64,000 nucleotides of DNA, from positions 310,001-374,000 of the forward strand of contig NZ_JAFCKF010000009.1 in the NCBI RefSeq assembly GCF_018130545.1. The letters run 5' to 3'. Under the pieces are notes generated by a model. It was given only the letters and a program-made list of their open reading frames with translations. It did not search any database and had not been told where the DNA came from. Positions 44,930 through 53,170 of the stretch are shown piece after piece. The stretch's first letter is position 1. Every line of letters starts with the position of its first letter. The translations under genes and the position numbers were made by a program. Source of the stretch: Bradyrhizobium tropiciagri (GTDB lineage Bacteria > Pseudomonadota > Alphaproteobacteria > Rhizobiales > Xanthobacteraceae).

Positions 44930-45190
44930 ATGCGCCTGAAGCTGCTCGCGATCGCTGCATTTGCGGTCACCCTGACCGGACCTGCCGCCGGGCAGGCGTA
45001 TGACCCGAACTATCCGGTGTGCATGCAGGTCTTTCAAGGCCGGGCCGGAAACTACATCGATTGCAGCTTCACCTCGATCCCGCAGTGCCAGATGAGTGCG
45101 TCAGGCCGCTCCGCGATGTGCTCGGTGAATCCCTTTTTCGCGCCGCCGCTCCCTCCGAAGCGCCGGGTGCACCGCCATCGCGCTCACTGA
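44930..45190 (+). CDS. DUF3551 family small secreted protein, paralog
   Basis: An 86-residue protein with the same plan as the preceding gene: signal peptide MRLKLLAIAAFAVTLTGPAAG, then YDPNYPVCMQVFQG, YIDCSFTSIPQCQMSASGRS and CSVNPFF, and a basic tail. The two mature cores agree at most positions, so they arose by tandem duplication. GAGGAGAGACC precedes the ATG. The 118-base gap between them may carry a separate promoter. Confidence 0.85.
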   Translation: MRLKLLAIAAFAVTLTGPAAGQAYDPNYPVCMQVFQGRAGNYIDCSFTSIPQCQMSASGRSAMCSVNPFFAPPLPPKRRVHRHRAH

Positions 45191-45223
45191 CGCGTGGCGG
45201 CCTGCGCCTCAAAATGGCGGCCA

Positions 45224-46423
45224 TCAAACCGGCACACGCAAGGCGTCGTAGGTGAACAGCCAATCATAGCGCTCGCGCACCCGGTCCGGTTGCCATTCGC
45301 GCGAGACATAGGCGTCGGCGCCCTCGGCGTCGGCGAGCGCGGGATTGTGGAAGCGTTTCGCGTTCTCGGCCGACTTCATCACGATCGTGTTGGTTCGCGT
45401 CAGCCGCGCGGCCTGGTAACGCTGCAGCGCTTCCTCGGGCGGGAAGCGCTCGAGGCAGCGCGCCAGCACCATGCCGTCCTCGATCGCCATGTTGGCGCCC
45501 TGCGCCAGGAACGGCAGCGTTGGGTGCGCTGCGTCGCCGAGCACGCAGGCGCGCCCGATGGCGAAGCGCTCGAGCGGGTGGCGGCCGAGCAGGGCCCATT
45601 TGTAGGGAATATCGAGATTGTCGATGATGCAGTGGATGTCCGGATTCCATCCGGCAAAGGCCGCGCTGCAGGCCTCGCGCGTGCCGCGCTCGGTCCACGA
45701 TTCGACCGACCAGCTCTCGCCCTCGAAGATGCCGACGAAATTCAGCAATTCGCCGCGGCGAACCGGATAGGTGATGACGTGACCGCCGGGGCCGACCCAG
45801 TTGGTGCCGACGTCGCGCCTGAGGCCCGCCGGTAGCCGTTGCATCGGCACCAGGCCGCGCCAGGCGGCCACACCCGAAAAGAACGGTTTGGCGTCACCGC
45901 CGATCTGCCGGCGACTTTCAGAATGCACCCCGTCGGCACCGACCACGATGTCGCCGCGGCGCCGCTCACCACCGGCAAGCCGAAGCCAGATGCCGTCGCT
46001 ATCCTGGTCAAAGCCGATGCAGCGGCTGTCGAGATGCAGATGCCCCGGCGCCCGGGCATTGAACGCGTCGACCAGCACGCGGTGAAGGTCGCCACGATGC
46101 AGCATCCAGTAGGGGGCGCCATAGATCGCGCGCGAGGCGGCGCCGAGGTCGAACAGCTTCCAGGTCCGCCCGGTGCTGAACAGCCGGATCTCCTTGCCCG
46201 AGGGCTCACAGGCGATCGCCTGCATCTGTTGCTCGAGGCCGAGCGCGATCAGCACGCCTGTGCCGTTGGCGCTGAGCTGGACGCCGGCGCCGAGCTCGCG
46301 CAACTCGGACGCCTGTTCGAAGATCTCGACCTCGATGCCCCGTTGCAGCAGCGACAGCCCCGCGACGAGGCCGCCGATCCCGGCGCCGGCGATCAAGACT
46401 TTTGGCTTGTGTTGTGAATTCAC
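45224..46423 (-). CDS. FAD-dependent aromatic monooxygenase
   Basis: A 399-residue class A flavoprotein monooxygenase similar to salicylate and 3-hydroxybenzoate hydroxylases. The ADP-binding motif [17 protein letters not shown] starts near residue 12; the DG-like motif is [14 protein letters not shown] near 160; the second FAD motif [19 protein letters not shown] is near 290. It uses NAD(P)H directly and hydroxylates an aromatic acid. It is the last gene of the Rieske operon, so its substrate is probably a product of that dioxygenase and dehydrogenase. Confidence 0.9.
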   Translation of the reverse strand: MNSQHKPKVLIAGAGIGGLVAGLSLLQRGIEVEIFEQASELRELGAGVQLSANGTGVLIALGLEQQMQAIACEPSGKEIRLFSTGRTWKLFDLGAASRAIYGAPYWMLHRGDLHRVLVDAFNARAPGHLHLDSRCIGFDQDSDGIWLRLAGGERRRGDIVVGADGVHSESRRQIGGDAKPFFSGVAAWRGLVPMQRLPAGLRRDVGTNWVGPGGHVITYPVRRGELLNFVGIFEGESWSVESWTERGTREACSAAFAGWNPDIHCIIDNLDIPYKWALLGRHPLERFAIGRACVLGDAAHPTLPFLAQGANMAIEDGMVLARCLERFPPEEALQRYQAARLTRTNTIVMKSAENAKRFHNPALADAEGADAYVSREWQPDRVRERYDWLFTYDALRVPV

Positions 46424-46438
46424 GCGATATGTCCGCTG

Positions 46439-46834
46439 TTATCTGCGCGTAACCAGGAAGTCATCGGTGAACTCGCCGCGCGAGATCTTGACCGGGATTT
46501 CGCCCTCGCTGCCGATCTCGACGATTTCCGAGCCGGATTTGTTATCCTCTGATGTCAGAAGCTCGATACGCTCGGCGATCCGTTCCGCCTGCCAATCCGT
46601 CAGCTTCCAGGCAAACCGGCCGCCGAGATCGCGCATGCCGAATTCGTCGTCGGCGGGTGCCAGCACCAGCTGGTTGCTCGAGACGGTGCCGGGAATCCGC
46701 TCCGCCACCGCGATGGCTTGCGGGTGCTCGGCAAAGCGCCGCAACAGCCTGGCCAGCGCGGCGATATCAGCGGCTTCGCCGAGGAACAGGAACAGCGGAT
46801 GGAAATCGCTCGGCATGTATTCAAATCGCAGCAT
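46439..46834 (-). CDS. Uncharacterised protein of the Rieske operon, 131 residues
   Basis: A soluble, acidic protein that starts MLRFEYMPSDFHPLFLFLGE and has an alpha-beta pattern with a helix ADIAALARLLRRFAEHP; the middle contains QLVLAPADDEFGMRDLGGRF. No cysteines suited to an iron-sulfur cluster and no nucleotide-binding loop are present, so it is not a ferredoxin or reductase. I recognise no family. It lies 15 bases upstream of the FAD monooxygenase gene and after the 64-residue gene, all in one direction. A role as assembly or accessory factor is a guess. Confidence 0.68.
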   Translation of the reverse strand: MLRFEYMPSDFHPLFLFLGEAADIAALARLLRRFAEHPQAIAVAERIPGTVSSNQLVLAPADDEFGMRDLGGRFAWKLTDWQAERIAERIELLTSEDNKSGSEIVEIGSEGEIPVKISRGEFTDDFLVTRR

Positions 46835-46857
46835 GATCCGTTGTCCGTTGGCCGTAA

Positions 46858-47052
46858 CTACTCGCCGAGCACCTTGATGACGTCCTGGGCGTGGCATAGC
46901 TCGACGGTGCCGACATCGTCAGGCCGGGAAGGGCACTCCAGATAACGCACCTGAAGCCACTGGCCGTCGTCCATGTTCTCCACCACCTCGGCCACGATGC
47001 CGGCCTCGAGTTTCAGCCGCGTCCCGACCTTGATCGCCATCACGTCAATCAT
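46858..47052 (-). CDS. Uncharacterised small protein of the Rieske operon, 64 residues
   Basis: A short beta-rich protein: IKVGTRLKLEAGIVAEVVEN, DDGQWLQVRYLECPS and DDVGTVELCHAQDVIKVLGE suggest a five-strand SH3-like barrel. There is one possible start at 47052 with AGGTG nearby and another at 47040. It follows the beta-subunit gene by 15 bases. No family is recognised. Two cysteines are too few for a ferredoxin cluster. Confidence 0.68.
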   Translation of the reverse strand: MIDVMAIKVGTRLKLEAGIVAEVVENMDDGQWLQVRYLECPSRPDDVGTVELCHAQDVIKVLGE

Positions 47053-47067
47053 CGCGCCACACCTGGC

Positions 47068-47670
47068 TCAGAAGAACGTGGTGAGATTTTTGGCGAGCAG
47101 GATGTTCTGCTCAAGCAATATCTCGCGTCGCGCGATCTTCCAGCCGTTGTCGGTCAAGCGCAGCGTGTCGTTGCGGCGGCCGACGAAGATGTAAGTCTCG
47201 TACTCGACGCGGTTCTGGTAGACGAGAAAGCGGCTGGTGACATCGAGTTCGCGCGCCGCGTCGATCTGCGGCCGCGCGCCCTTGATCTGCACATTGCTGA
47301 CCATGTGCGTGATGCGCGACAGCGGCTCCTCGGCATAGTGCACGCCGGTCAGGATCTGTTCGACGCGCTTGGTCAAGGTCCACTTGTCCTCGTCGAACCA
47401 GCTGATGCCTTCGCCGCGCTTGGTGTTCTCGCGTGCGGCCTGCTGGCCGAACTTCACATTGCGCCGGATCGGCATGAAATAGCTGATGTCGTCGGTGAGC
47501 AGCTCGAGCCAGTCGCGGAAGCGCCGGTCGTCGAGCAGATCGGCCTCGTGGTAGTAGAAATCCTCGACATCGGCCTTCAGCCGGTAATAGGCCGCCGATC
47601 GCTCGATCGGGGCATTCGTCGCTGGCGCAGCCTGCTGTTGTCTGTCCTGATCCTGAACGGTCGTCGTCAT
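47068..47670 (-). CDS. Aromatic-ring-hydroxylating dioxygenase, beta subunit
   Basis: A 200-residue small subunit with a cystatin/NTF2-like fold: VEDFYYHEADLLDDRRFRDWLELLTDDISYFMPIRR is the family hallmark, then ITHMVSNVQIKG and the C-terminal NGWKIARREILLEQNILL. It is structural and stabilises the alpha3-beta3 hexamer. The N-terminal 25 residues are Gln/Ala-rich and disordered. It is separated from the alpha gene by the SDR gene, an unusual order. Confidence 0.92.
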   Translation of the reverse strand: MTTTVQDQDRQQQAAPATNAPIERSAAYYRLKADVEDFYYHEADLLDDRRFRDWLELLTDDISYFMPIRRNVKFGQQAARENTKRGEGISWFDEDKWTLTKRVEQILTGVHYAEEPLSRITHMVSNVQIKGARPQIDAARELDVTSRFLVYQNRVEYETYIFVGRRNDTLRLTDNGWKIARREILLEQNILLAKNLTTFF

Positions 47671-47700
47671 CGGGTTCTCCTTAATCAGGCATCACGGTTG

Positions 47701-48507
47701 TCAGAGTGCGGGCTTGGGTGGGATCGGCCCGCCCTGCTGGGCGAAGCAGCCCACATCGATCACGGTGCCGGACAGCGTTTCCGCATCCGGTGACAGCAGG
47801 AAGGCCACCACATTGGCGATGTCGTCGCCATCAGCGACGCGGCCCGCGGCGGTGCCCGGCGCGCTCTTGCCGAGGCGTGCCGCATCACCGCCGACGCGGC
47901 CGAGGCTCATGCCGCTGACGATGCCGCCGCCGCCGGGGATCACGGTGTTGACGCGGATGCGCTGGTGGAAGAAGTCGTAGGCCATCGCCGCGCTCAGCGC
48001 GACAACGCCGCCCTTGCTCGCGCTGTACACCGCCATGTTCGGCTTGCCCCAGCCGGCGCCGGATCCGATGTTGACGATCGAGCCGCCGCCTTGCGCGATC
48101 ATGTGCGGGATCGCCGCGCGGCTGGTCAGATACGGGCCTTTCAGATTGACGGCGATGATGCGATCGAACAGCGCTTCGTCGGTGTCGAGCACGGTACCGA
48201 GCGGACCGATCGCGGCATTGTTGACGACGCCGTCGATGCGGCCGAACCGCGTCATGGCGTGTGCGACCACCTTGGCGACATCACCCGCTTGCGACACGTC
48301 GGCTTCCATCAGTTCGGCCGAGAGGCCTTCGCGCTCGAGCTCATCTCGCAAAGCCGGAATGGCGTGCTGCGCGATGCTCGAGACCTGCGGCGCCTCGAGA
48401 CCGAAGGCGACCACCGCATGGCCGCGCCGCGCGAGGCCGAGCGTGATCGCGCGGCCGATACCGAAGGTGCCCCCGCTGACGAGGACGGTCTTTTGGAGCG
48501 TGCTCAT
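47701..48507 (-). CDS. Short-chain dehydrogenase, probable cis-dihydrodiol dehydrogenase
   Basis: A 268-residue SDR with the NAD-binding motif SGGTFGIGRAI near residue 11, NNAA near 96-99, Ser near 148 and the catalytic YSASK at 161-165. The start codon overlaps the alpha-subunit stop by 4 bases. In this operon it would oxidise the cis-dihydrodiol made by the dioxygenase to a catechol-type product, as in biphenyl or phenylpropionate pathways. The frame extending to 49275 is a shadow of the alpha gene. Confidence 0.9.
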   Translation of the reverse strand: MSTLQKTVLVSGGTFGIGRAITLGLARRGHAVVAFGLEAPQVSSIAQHAIPALRDELEREGLSAELMEADVSQAGDVAKVVAHAMTRFGRIDGVVNNAAIGPLGTVLDTDEALFDRIIAVNLKGPYLTSRAAIPHMIAQGGGSIVNIGSGAGWGKPNMAVYSASKGGVVALSAAMAYDFFHQRIRVNTVIPGGGGIVSGMSLGRVGGDAARLGKSAPGTAAGRVADGDDIANVVAFLLSPDAETLSGTVIDVGCFAQQGGPIPPKPAL

Positions 48508-49853
48508 TCTGCGGCCTGCCGGTTGCCTGCGGGCGATCCGAGCAGCTCGTGCCAGTCGCCGCCCTGCATGTAGGTGGTCCAGCGGCGGTAGAAGCCGCGC
48601 GCGATCTGCTCGGTGACCTGCAAGCTGACATCGCCGCCGAGCGGATGGTCGGTGACGTAGGCGCCCATCGACTGCTGGTAGTTGAAGGGGTAGCGCCGCG
48701 CGACCGTGCCGGTGCTTGCCGCGGTCGCATAGAGCCAGTTCTCCATGTCGTCCTGCTCGGTCATCCCTGCGGGGCCGGAGTAGCGCATGTAGTAACGGCG
48801 CAGATATTCCTTGGCCTCCTTCGGCGCGTCCTTGTCGACCAGGAAGAATCGCCAGCCCTCGGTCGAGGTCGGGCTGTGCGGATGCCAGGCGCACAGTCCG
48901 CGCGGCTGGCGGCCGTGATAGGAGGTGTTGGGGAAGATCGTGCCGACGAACGGCAGCAGCCGTGCGCCTTCGCCGAGCCGCCGCTTGCGTTCCTCGAAGC
49001 AGTGCCGGAAGTATTGTTCGAGGATCGGGTTGTCGAGGAAGGACTCGATGTATTCGTTGGCTTCCGGCTGGATCGCGCTGTGCACGCCATGGCCTTCCGG
49101 AAAGCTGATCCAGACGTGCTGCGCCTTCTCCAGCTCGTCGTCGCGGCGGCCCTTCTTGCCGGCGGCGGCGCTCGGGCCGATGCCGATCAAATCGACCGAA
49201 CGATGGCTCGGATTGTGATAGGTGTCGCCGAGGAAATTCTCGGCGGCGAATTTCCAGTTGGCGGGGAACACCCATTTGTGGACGCCGATCACCTCCGAGC
49301 CGCCCTCGCGGCCGTCGCGGCAGTCGAGCGCCTGGTCGAGATGGATCTTGGCATCGCCCAGATAGGTGATGAAGTCGGGCGCATTCTTGTCCCAGGTCGC
49401 CCAGATCGAGCCTTTGTAGTTGCAGAGCTTGGCCACCGAGACCAGCGAGTTGGCCTCACGGTCGAGCACTCCGTCATAGAGCGTCCGGTGCAGCGGAACG
49501 CCCTGCAGCTTGCCGTCGGTGGTGTAGGTCCAGCTGTGATACGGACACGTGAACAACGAGGTGTTGCCCTGCTCGTAGCGGCACACCTTCATGCCGCGAT
49601 GCCGGCACGAATTCAGGAAGACGTGGATCTCGCCCTTCTTGTCGCGGCAGAGGATCACGGATTCCTCGCCCATCCGCGAGGTGTAGAAGTCGCCGGGATT
49701 GGGCACCAGGCTTTCGTGGCCGACCAGCAGCCAGGCGCGGGTGAAGACCTTGTCGAGCTCCTGCCGGTAGATATCGGCATCGACGAAGATCTCGCGGCTG
49801 ATGAAGCCACCCTTGACGTCAACAAGCTGATCGAAATCGTTGCGAAGCGGCAT
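48504..49853 (-). CDS. Aromatic-ring-hydroxylating dioxygenase, Rieske alpha subunit
   Basis: A 449-residue catalytic subunit. The Rieske cluster ligands are Cys83/His85 (SCRHRG) and Cys103/His106 (CPYHSW), spaced CxH-17-CxxH. The mononuclear iron site has bridging Asp210 and ligands His213 and His218 in NFLGDTYHNPSHRS. Length and motifs match the toluene/biphenyl and phenylpropionate dioxygenase group. It is first in the operon. Electrons must come from a ferredoxin and reductase encoded elsewhere, since none is found here. Substrate unknown. Confidence 0.94.
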   Translation of the reverse strand: MPLRNDFDQLVDVKGGFISREIFVDADIYRQELDKVFTRAWLLVGHESLVPNPGDFYTSRMGEESVILCRDKKGEIHVFLNSCRHRGMKVCRYEQGNTSLFTCPYHSWTYTTDGKLQGVPLHRTLYDGVLDREANSLVSVAKLCNYKGSIWATWDKNAPDFITYLGDAKIHLDQALDCRDGREGGSEVIGVHKWVFPANWKFAAENFLGDTYHNPSHRSVDLIGIGPSAAAGKKGRRDDELEKAQHVWISFPEGHGVHSAIQPEANEYIESFLDNPILEQYFRHCFEERKRRLGEGARLLPFVGTIFPNTSYHGRQPRGLCAWHPHSPTSTEGWRFFLVDKDAPKEAKEYLRRYYMRYSGPAGMTEQDDMENWLYATAASTGTVARRYPFNYQQSMGAYVTDHPLGGDVSLQVTEQIARGFYRRWTTYMQGGDWHELLGSPAGNRQAAE

Positions 49854-49909
49854 CGGCTCCTCCTTATCTCGTATGCGCGACCGTGCGTCGCGGCGAATGA
49901 TGGTGCGTC

Positions 49910-51142
49910 CTATTTGTCGAGCTTGCAGCCGCCCGTCCCCTCGGGGCGGAACGCCTTGTCGCCGGGAATGACCGCGATCTTCTGGTAGTAGTCCCAGGGA
50001 TATTTGCTCTCCTCCGGCTTCTTCACGCGGTAGAGCGAGAGGTCGTAGACGACGCGGCCATCTTTGCGGATGTGCGCGGGGCGGCCGAAGAAATCGACCG
50101 GCAGCTTGCGCATCTCGGCATTGACGGCCTTGGCCTCGTCGCTGCCGCCGGCCTCGATCGCCTTCAGATAATGGCGCACGGCGGCGTAGGTCGCGGCCTG
50201 TAATTTGGTCGGCTCGCGCTTCTCGATCTCGATGAAGCGCTTGGCGAAGGCGCGGGTGCCGTCGTCGTCATCCCAATAATATTGGGAGGCGATGTACATG
50301 CCCTGCGCGTCGCGCAGGCCGATCGAATGAACGTCGGAGATGAAGGTCAGCATGCCGACGATGGTCTGCCCGCCCTGTTGCAGGCCGAATTCGTGGGTCT
50401 GCTTCACCGCGTTGACGGTGTCGGCGCCGGTACCGGCCAGCGCCACCACCTTGGCGCCGGAGTTTTGCGCCGCCAGCAGGAAGGATGAGAAGTCGGTGGT
50501 GTTGAAGGGATAGCGCACCGCGCCGATCACCTTGCCGCCGTTATCGGTCACCGCGCGCGAGGCATCCTTCACCATCGCGGTGCCGAACGAATAGTCGACC
50601 GCGACGAAGAACCATTCCTTGCCAACGCGGCGGCTCAGCTCGCCGACCAGGCCGGCCGACAGCGCGTAGGTGTCGTCGGCCCAATGCGTGATGACGGGCG
50701 AGCATTTGTCGCCGGTGAGGTCGGAGGTCGCTGCGCCTGAGACCAGCGCGGTCCGGTTGCTCTGCGTGGCAAGTCCGGCAACCGCAAGGCCGACCGAGCT
50801 CACCGCGAGATCGGTCACCGCGTCGACATGGTCGACATCGAACCATTGCCGCGCGATCCCGACCGCGACGTCGGGCTTGTTCTGGTGATCCGCCGAGATG
50901 ATCTCGATCGGCTTGCCCAGCACCTTGTTGTGAAAATCCTCGGCGGCGAGCTTGGCGGCGGTCACCGAGCCCGGCCCGCCGAGATCGCGGCCGCTGCCGT
51001 AATCGCCGAGGACCGCAATCCGCACCACGCCGTCCGAGATGCCTGAACCGTCGGGCGTGGCGTGCGCCAGCGGCGTCGCGAGCATCAGTATGGCGATCGC
51101 CGCGGCGGCGGCCGACCTGCGCGAGGCGTGTGTCTGTAGCAA
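49910..51142 (-). CDS. ABC transporter substrate-binding protein (branched-chain amino acid/aromatic type)
   Basis: A type 1 periplasmic binding protein of about 410 residues. A signal peptide ending near PLAHA is followed by VVRIAVLGDYGSGRDLGGPG, NKPDVAVGIARQWFD and AGTGADTVNAVKQTHEFGLQ. In aromatic catabolic operons such receptors often bind aromatic acids. I prefer the TTG start at 51142, since GGGAGGA lies 6 bases upstream; an ATG at 51175 gives 11 more residues but overlaps a palindrome. The Rieske alpha gene follows after 57 bases. Confidence 0.87.
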   Translation of the reverse strand: MLQTHASRRSAAAAAIAILMLATPLAHATPDGSGISDGVVRIAVLGDYGSGRDLGGPGSVTAAKLAAEDFHNKVLGKPIEIISADHQNKPDVAVGIARQWFDVDHVDAVTDLAVSSVGLAVAGLATQSNRTALVSGAATSDLTGDKCSPVITHWADDTYALSAGLVGELSRRVGKEWFFVAVDYSFGTAMVKDASRAVTDNGGKVIGAVRYPFNTTDFSSFLLAAQNSGAKVVALAGTGADTVNAVKQTHEFGLQQGGQTIVGMLTFISDVHSIGLRDAQGMYIASQYYWDDDDGTRAFAKRFIEIEKREPTKLQAATYAAVRHYLKAIEAGGSDEAKAVNAEMRKLPVDFFGRPAHIRKDGRVVYDLSLYRVKKPEESKYPWDYYQKIAVIPGDKAFRPEGTGGCKLDK

Positions 51143-51168
51143 TTCCAATCCTCCCGTCGTTTTTCGTA

Positions 51169-51231
51169 TGTCCATCTGGTGGACATCGTTCTCATTATTT
51201 GAGATAGTATCCGGGCGAGCCGGTTGGTCAA
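51169..51231 (-). promoter_or_regulatory. Promoter and palindromic operator of the dioxygenase operon
   Basis: On the minus strand TTGACC (51226-51231) and TACTAT (51204-51209) are 16 bases apart, a good sigma-70-type promoter. The palindrome TGTCCA-TCTGG-TGGACA at 51169-51185 follows about 12 bases after the expected transcription start, where a bound repressor would block elongation. The divergent IclR-family gene is the obvious candidate regulator. Confidence 0.65.
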
Positions 51232-51277
51232 GCGCGCTGGATGCAGTGCGCCCCGCCGAATTTGCGGATGTGGACGG

Positions 51278-52075
51278 ATGACGAAGAAACCGAAGGCGGA
51301 AGTTCAGGACGCGGAGCAGGGGGTCTCAGGGGTGCGCGCGGTCGATCGTGCGATCGCGATCCTGCAATGCTTCACGCCCGAGCACCCGGCGATGAGCGTG
51401 ATCGAGATCCAGAAGCGGGTCGGGCTGAGCCGACCGACGCTCTATCGTCTGTTGCAGACGCTGGCGCAGCGCGACCTGATCCAGGCCGAAGGCGACCCGC
51501 AGCGCTTCCGGCTGTCGCACGGCGTGATGAAGCTGTCCCATGTCTGGCTGAAGGGACTCGAGGTCGTGGCGGTTGCGCGCCCGGTTGTCGAAGGCCTGCG
51601 CGAGGCGACCGGCGAGACCGCCGCGCTGTTCCGCATGCAGGAGGATCGCGGCATTTGCATCCTCGAATGCGAGAGCCGTCATGTGCTCTCGATCAGCCGC
51701 GGCGTCGGCGACAGCTTGAGCCTGACCCGGGGTTCGACCGGCAAGGCGATGCTGGCCTTCGCGGAGCCGGCGCGGCAGGCCGAACTGCTTGCTACCATTG
51801 CGAAGAGCGCCGACCGTGCGCGGCTGGAGGAAGACCTGGCATTTGCCCGGCGCAACGGCTATGCGACCAGCCACAGCGAGATTTTCGCCGGCACAGTCGC
51901 GGTCTCCGCGCCGTGCTTCGATCACCGCGGCAGCGTCGTCGGTTCGGTCGGTCTCTATGGACCAAGCGCGCGGATCGACGAAAAGAAGCTGCTGGAATAT
52001 TCCAAACTGGTGCGCGAGGCGGGCCGGCAGATTTCAGTCCTGCTGGGATATCAGGACGGCGCGCCCATCGCGTAG
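51278..52075 (+). CDS. IclR family transcriptional regulator
   Basis: A 265-residue regulator. The N-terminal winged helix begins GVRAVDRAIAILQCFTPEHP and contains SVIEIQKRVGLSRPTLYRLLQTL; the C-terminal IclR effector domain includes LSRGVGDS-like ISRGVGDSLSLTRGSTGKAML and the glycine-rich end SVVGSVGLYGPSARID. It is divergent from the binding-protein/dioxygenase operon and probably controls it in response to an aromatic acid. Its last 25 bases overlap the convergent reductase gene. Confidence 0.92.
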   Translation: MTKKPKAEVQDAEQGVSGVRAVDRAIAILQCFTPEHPAMSVIEIQKRVGLSRPTLYRLLQTLAQRDLIQAEGDPQRFRLSHGVMKLSHVWLKGLEVVAVARPVVEGLREATGETAALFRMQEDRGICILECESRHVLSISRGVGDSLSLTRGSTGKAMLAFAEPARQAELLATIAKSADRARLEEDLAFARRNGYATSHSEIFAGTVAVSAPCFDHRGSVVGSVGLYGPSARIDEKKLLEYSKLVREAGRQISVLLGYQDGAPIA

Positions 52076-52974
52076 GGCTTCAGCACCGCATAGAGGAAAT
52101 CGTGCGTCGGCGTCGGAACGCCGAGCTTGCGGCCGAGCTCGACCACCTTGCCGTTCAGCCAGGGCAGTTCGAGCCGGTTGCCGCGCTCGAGATCGAGCGC
52201 CATCGAGGCCTTCATCGCCGGCGGCGCGTGCCCGATGAAGGCGAGCACCTTCTCAAGCGCATCCGGCGGCAGCTTGATGCCGCCGGCGTGGGCGACGGCG
52301 ATGGTCTCCTTGCAGGCCGAGACGAACAACGGGCGCAAATCGGGATCGTCGCGCAGCCCGCCGATCGGCTGTCGCGTGACCGCGGTCATGCCAGCGTTGG
52401 TGGCGAGGCCGACGAACTTCATCCACAGCTCGGTGTTGATCTGCTCGCTCAGCGTGGCATCGAAGCCGGCCTTCAGGCAGAGCTCGAGCAGCGCCTTGCC
52501 GCGCGGCGTGATGCGGCCGTCGAGCTCGCCGAAGATCATGCGCATGAAGGTGCCGACCTGGTTGATCACGCCGGGCTTGATGATCGAGGCGGAGATCTGC
52601 GCCACGCCACCCATCACGGCGTTGCGTCCCAAAATCGGGATCAACCGGTCAGGCGCGTCGATGCCGTTTTGCAGCGGGATCACCGCGGTGTCGGGATCGA
52701 CCATCGGCTTGATGTGCACGCCGGCGCTTTCGACGTCCCACAGCTTGACGCAGAACAGCACGATATCGACCGCGCCGACGCTGGCGGGATCGTCGGTTGC
52801 CTGGGTCGGGACCAGATGGCTTTCGCCGCGGCCGCCCTGGACCTTCAGCCCCTCGCTGCGCATCGCGGCGAGATGGGCGCCGCGCGCGATAAAGGTGACA
52901 TCGGCTCCGGCATGCGCGAGCGCCGCACCGAAGCCACCGCCGACGCCGCCCGCGCCCACTACTGCGATCCGCAT
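52051..52974 (-). CDS. 2-dehydropantoate 2-reductase family protein
   Basis: A 307-residue PanE/ApbA-type NADPH-dependent reductase. The Rossmann motif MRIAVVGAGGVGGGFGAALA is at the N-terminus; the conserved lysine and Asn/Glu region is in TELWMKFVGLATNAGMTAVTRQP and the C-terminal ERGNRLELPWLNGKVV is characteristic. In catabolic clusters such proteins often reduce other 2-oxo acids, so a role in pantothenate synthesis is not assured. The ATG at 52974 is preceded by CAGGAGAC on the minus strand. Confidence 0.85.
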   Translation of the reverse strand: MRIAVVGAGGVGGGFGAALAHAGADVTFIARGAHLAAMRSEGLKVQGGRGESHLVPTQATDDPASVGAVDIVLFCVKLWDVESAGVHIKPMVDPDTAVIPLQNGIDAPDRLIPILGRNAVMGGVAQISASIIKPGVINQVGTFMRMIFGELDGRITPRGKALLELCLKAGFDATLSEQINTELWMKFVGLATNAGMTAVTRQPIGGLRDDPDLRPLFVSACKETIAVAHAGGIKLPPDALEKVLAFIGHAPPAMKASMALDLERGNRLELPWLNGKVVELGRKLGVPTPTHDFLYAVLKPYAMGAPS

Positions 52975-53170
52975 GATTGTCTCCTGGTCCTGCAATTTGG
53001 CCGGCAGCCTCGACGATGTCGCGCCAATTCGCAACCCCGGTTGCGCAGTGCGCAACCCGGCTGCGCTGAAAACTGCGTGACCGCAGCCTTGGCTGTCTGC
53101 GCCATCTTCCTCCGTTGAACTTGCCGTTCCGAACCGCTAAGCCATCCTGCAAAGTTCGGGAGGCAGTGCG

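Noticed and set aside
51241-53118. 625-codon plus-strand frame across the IclR and ketopantoate-reductase-like genes
   Set aside because: It runs through two well-supported genes in another frame and shows no recognisable domain.
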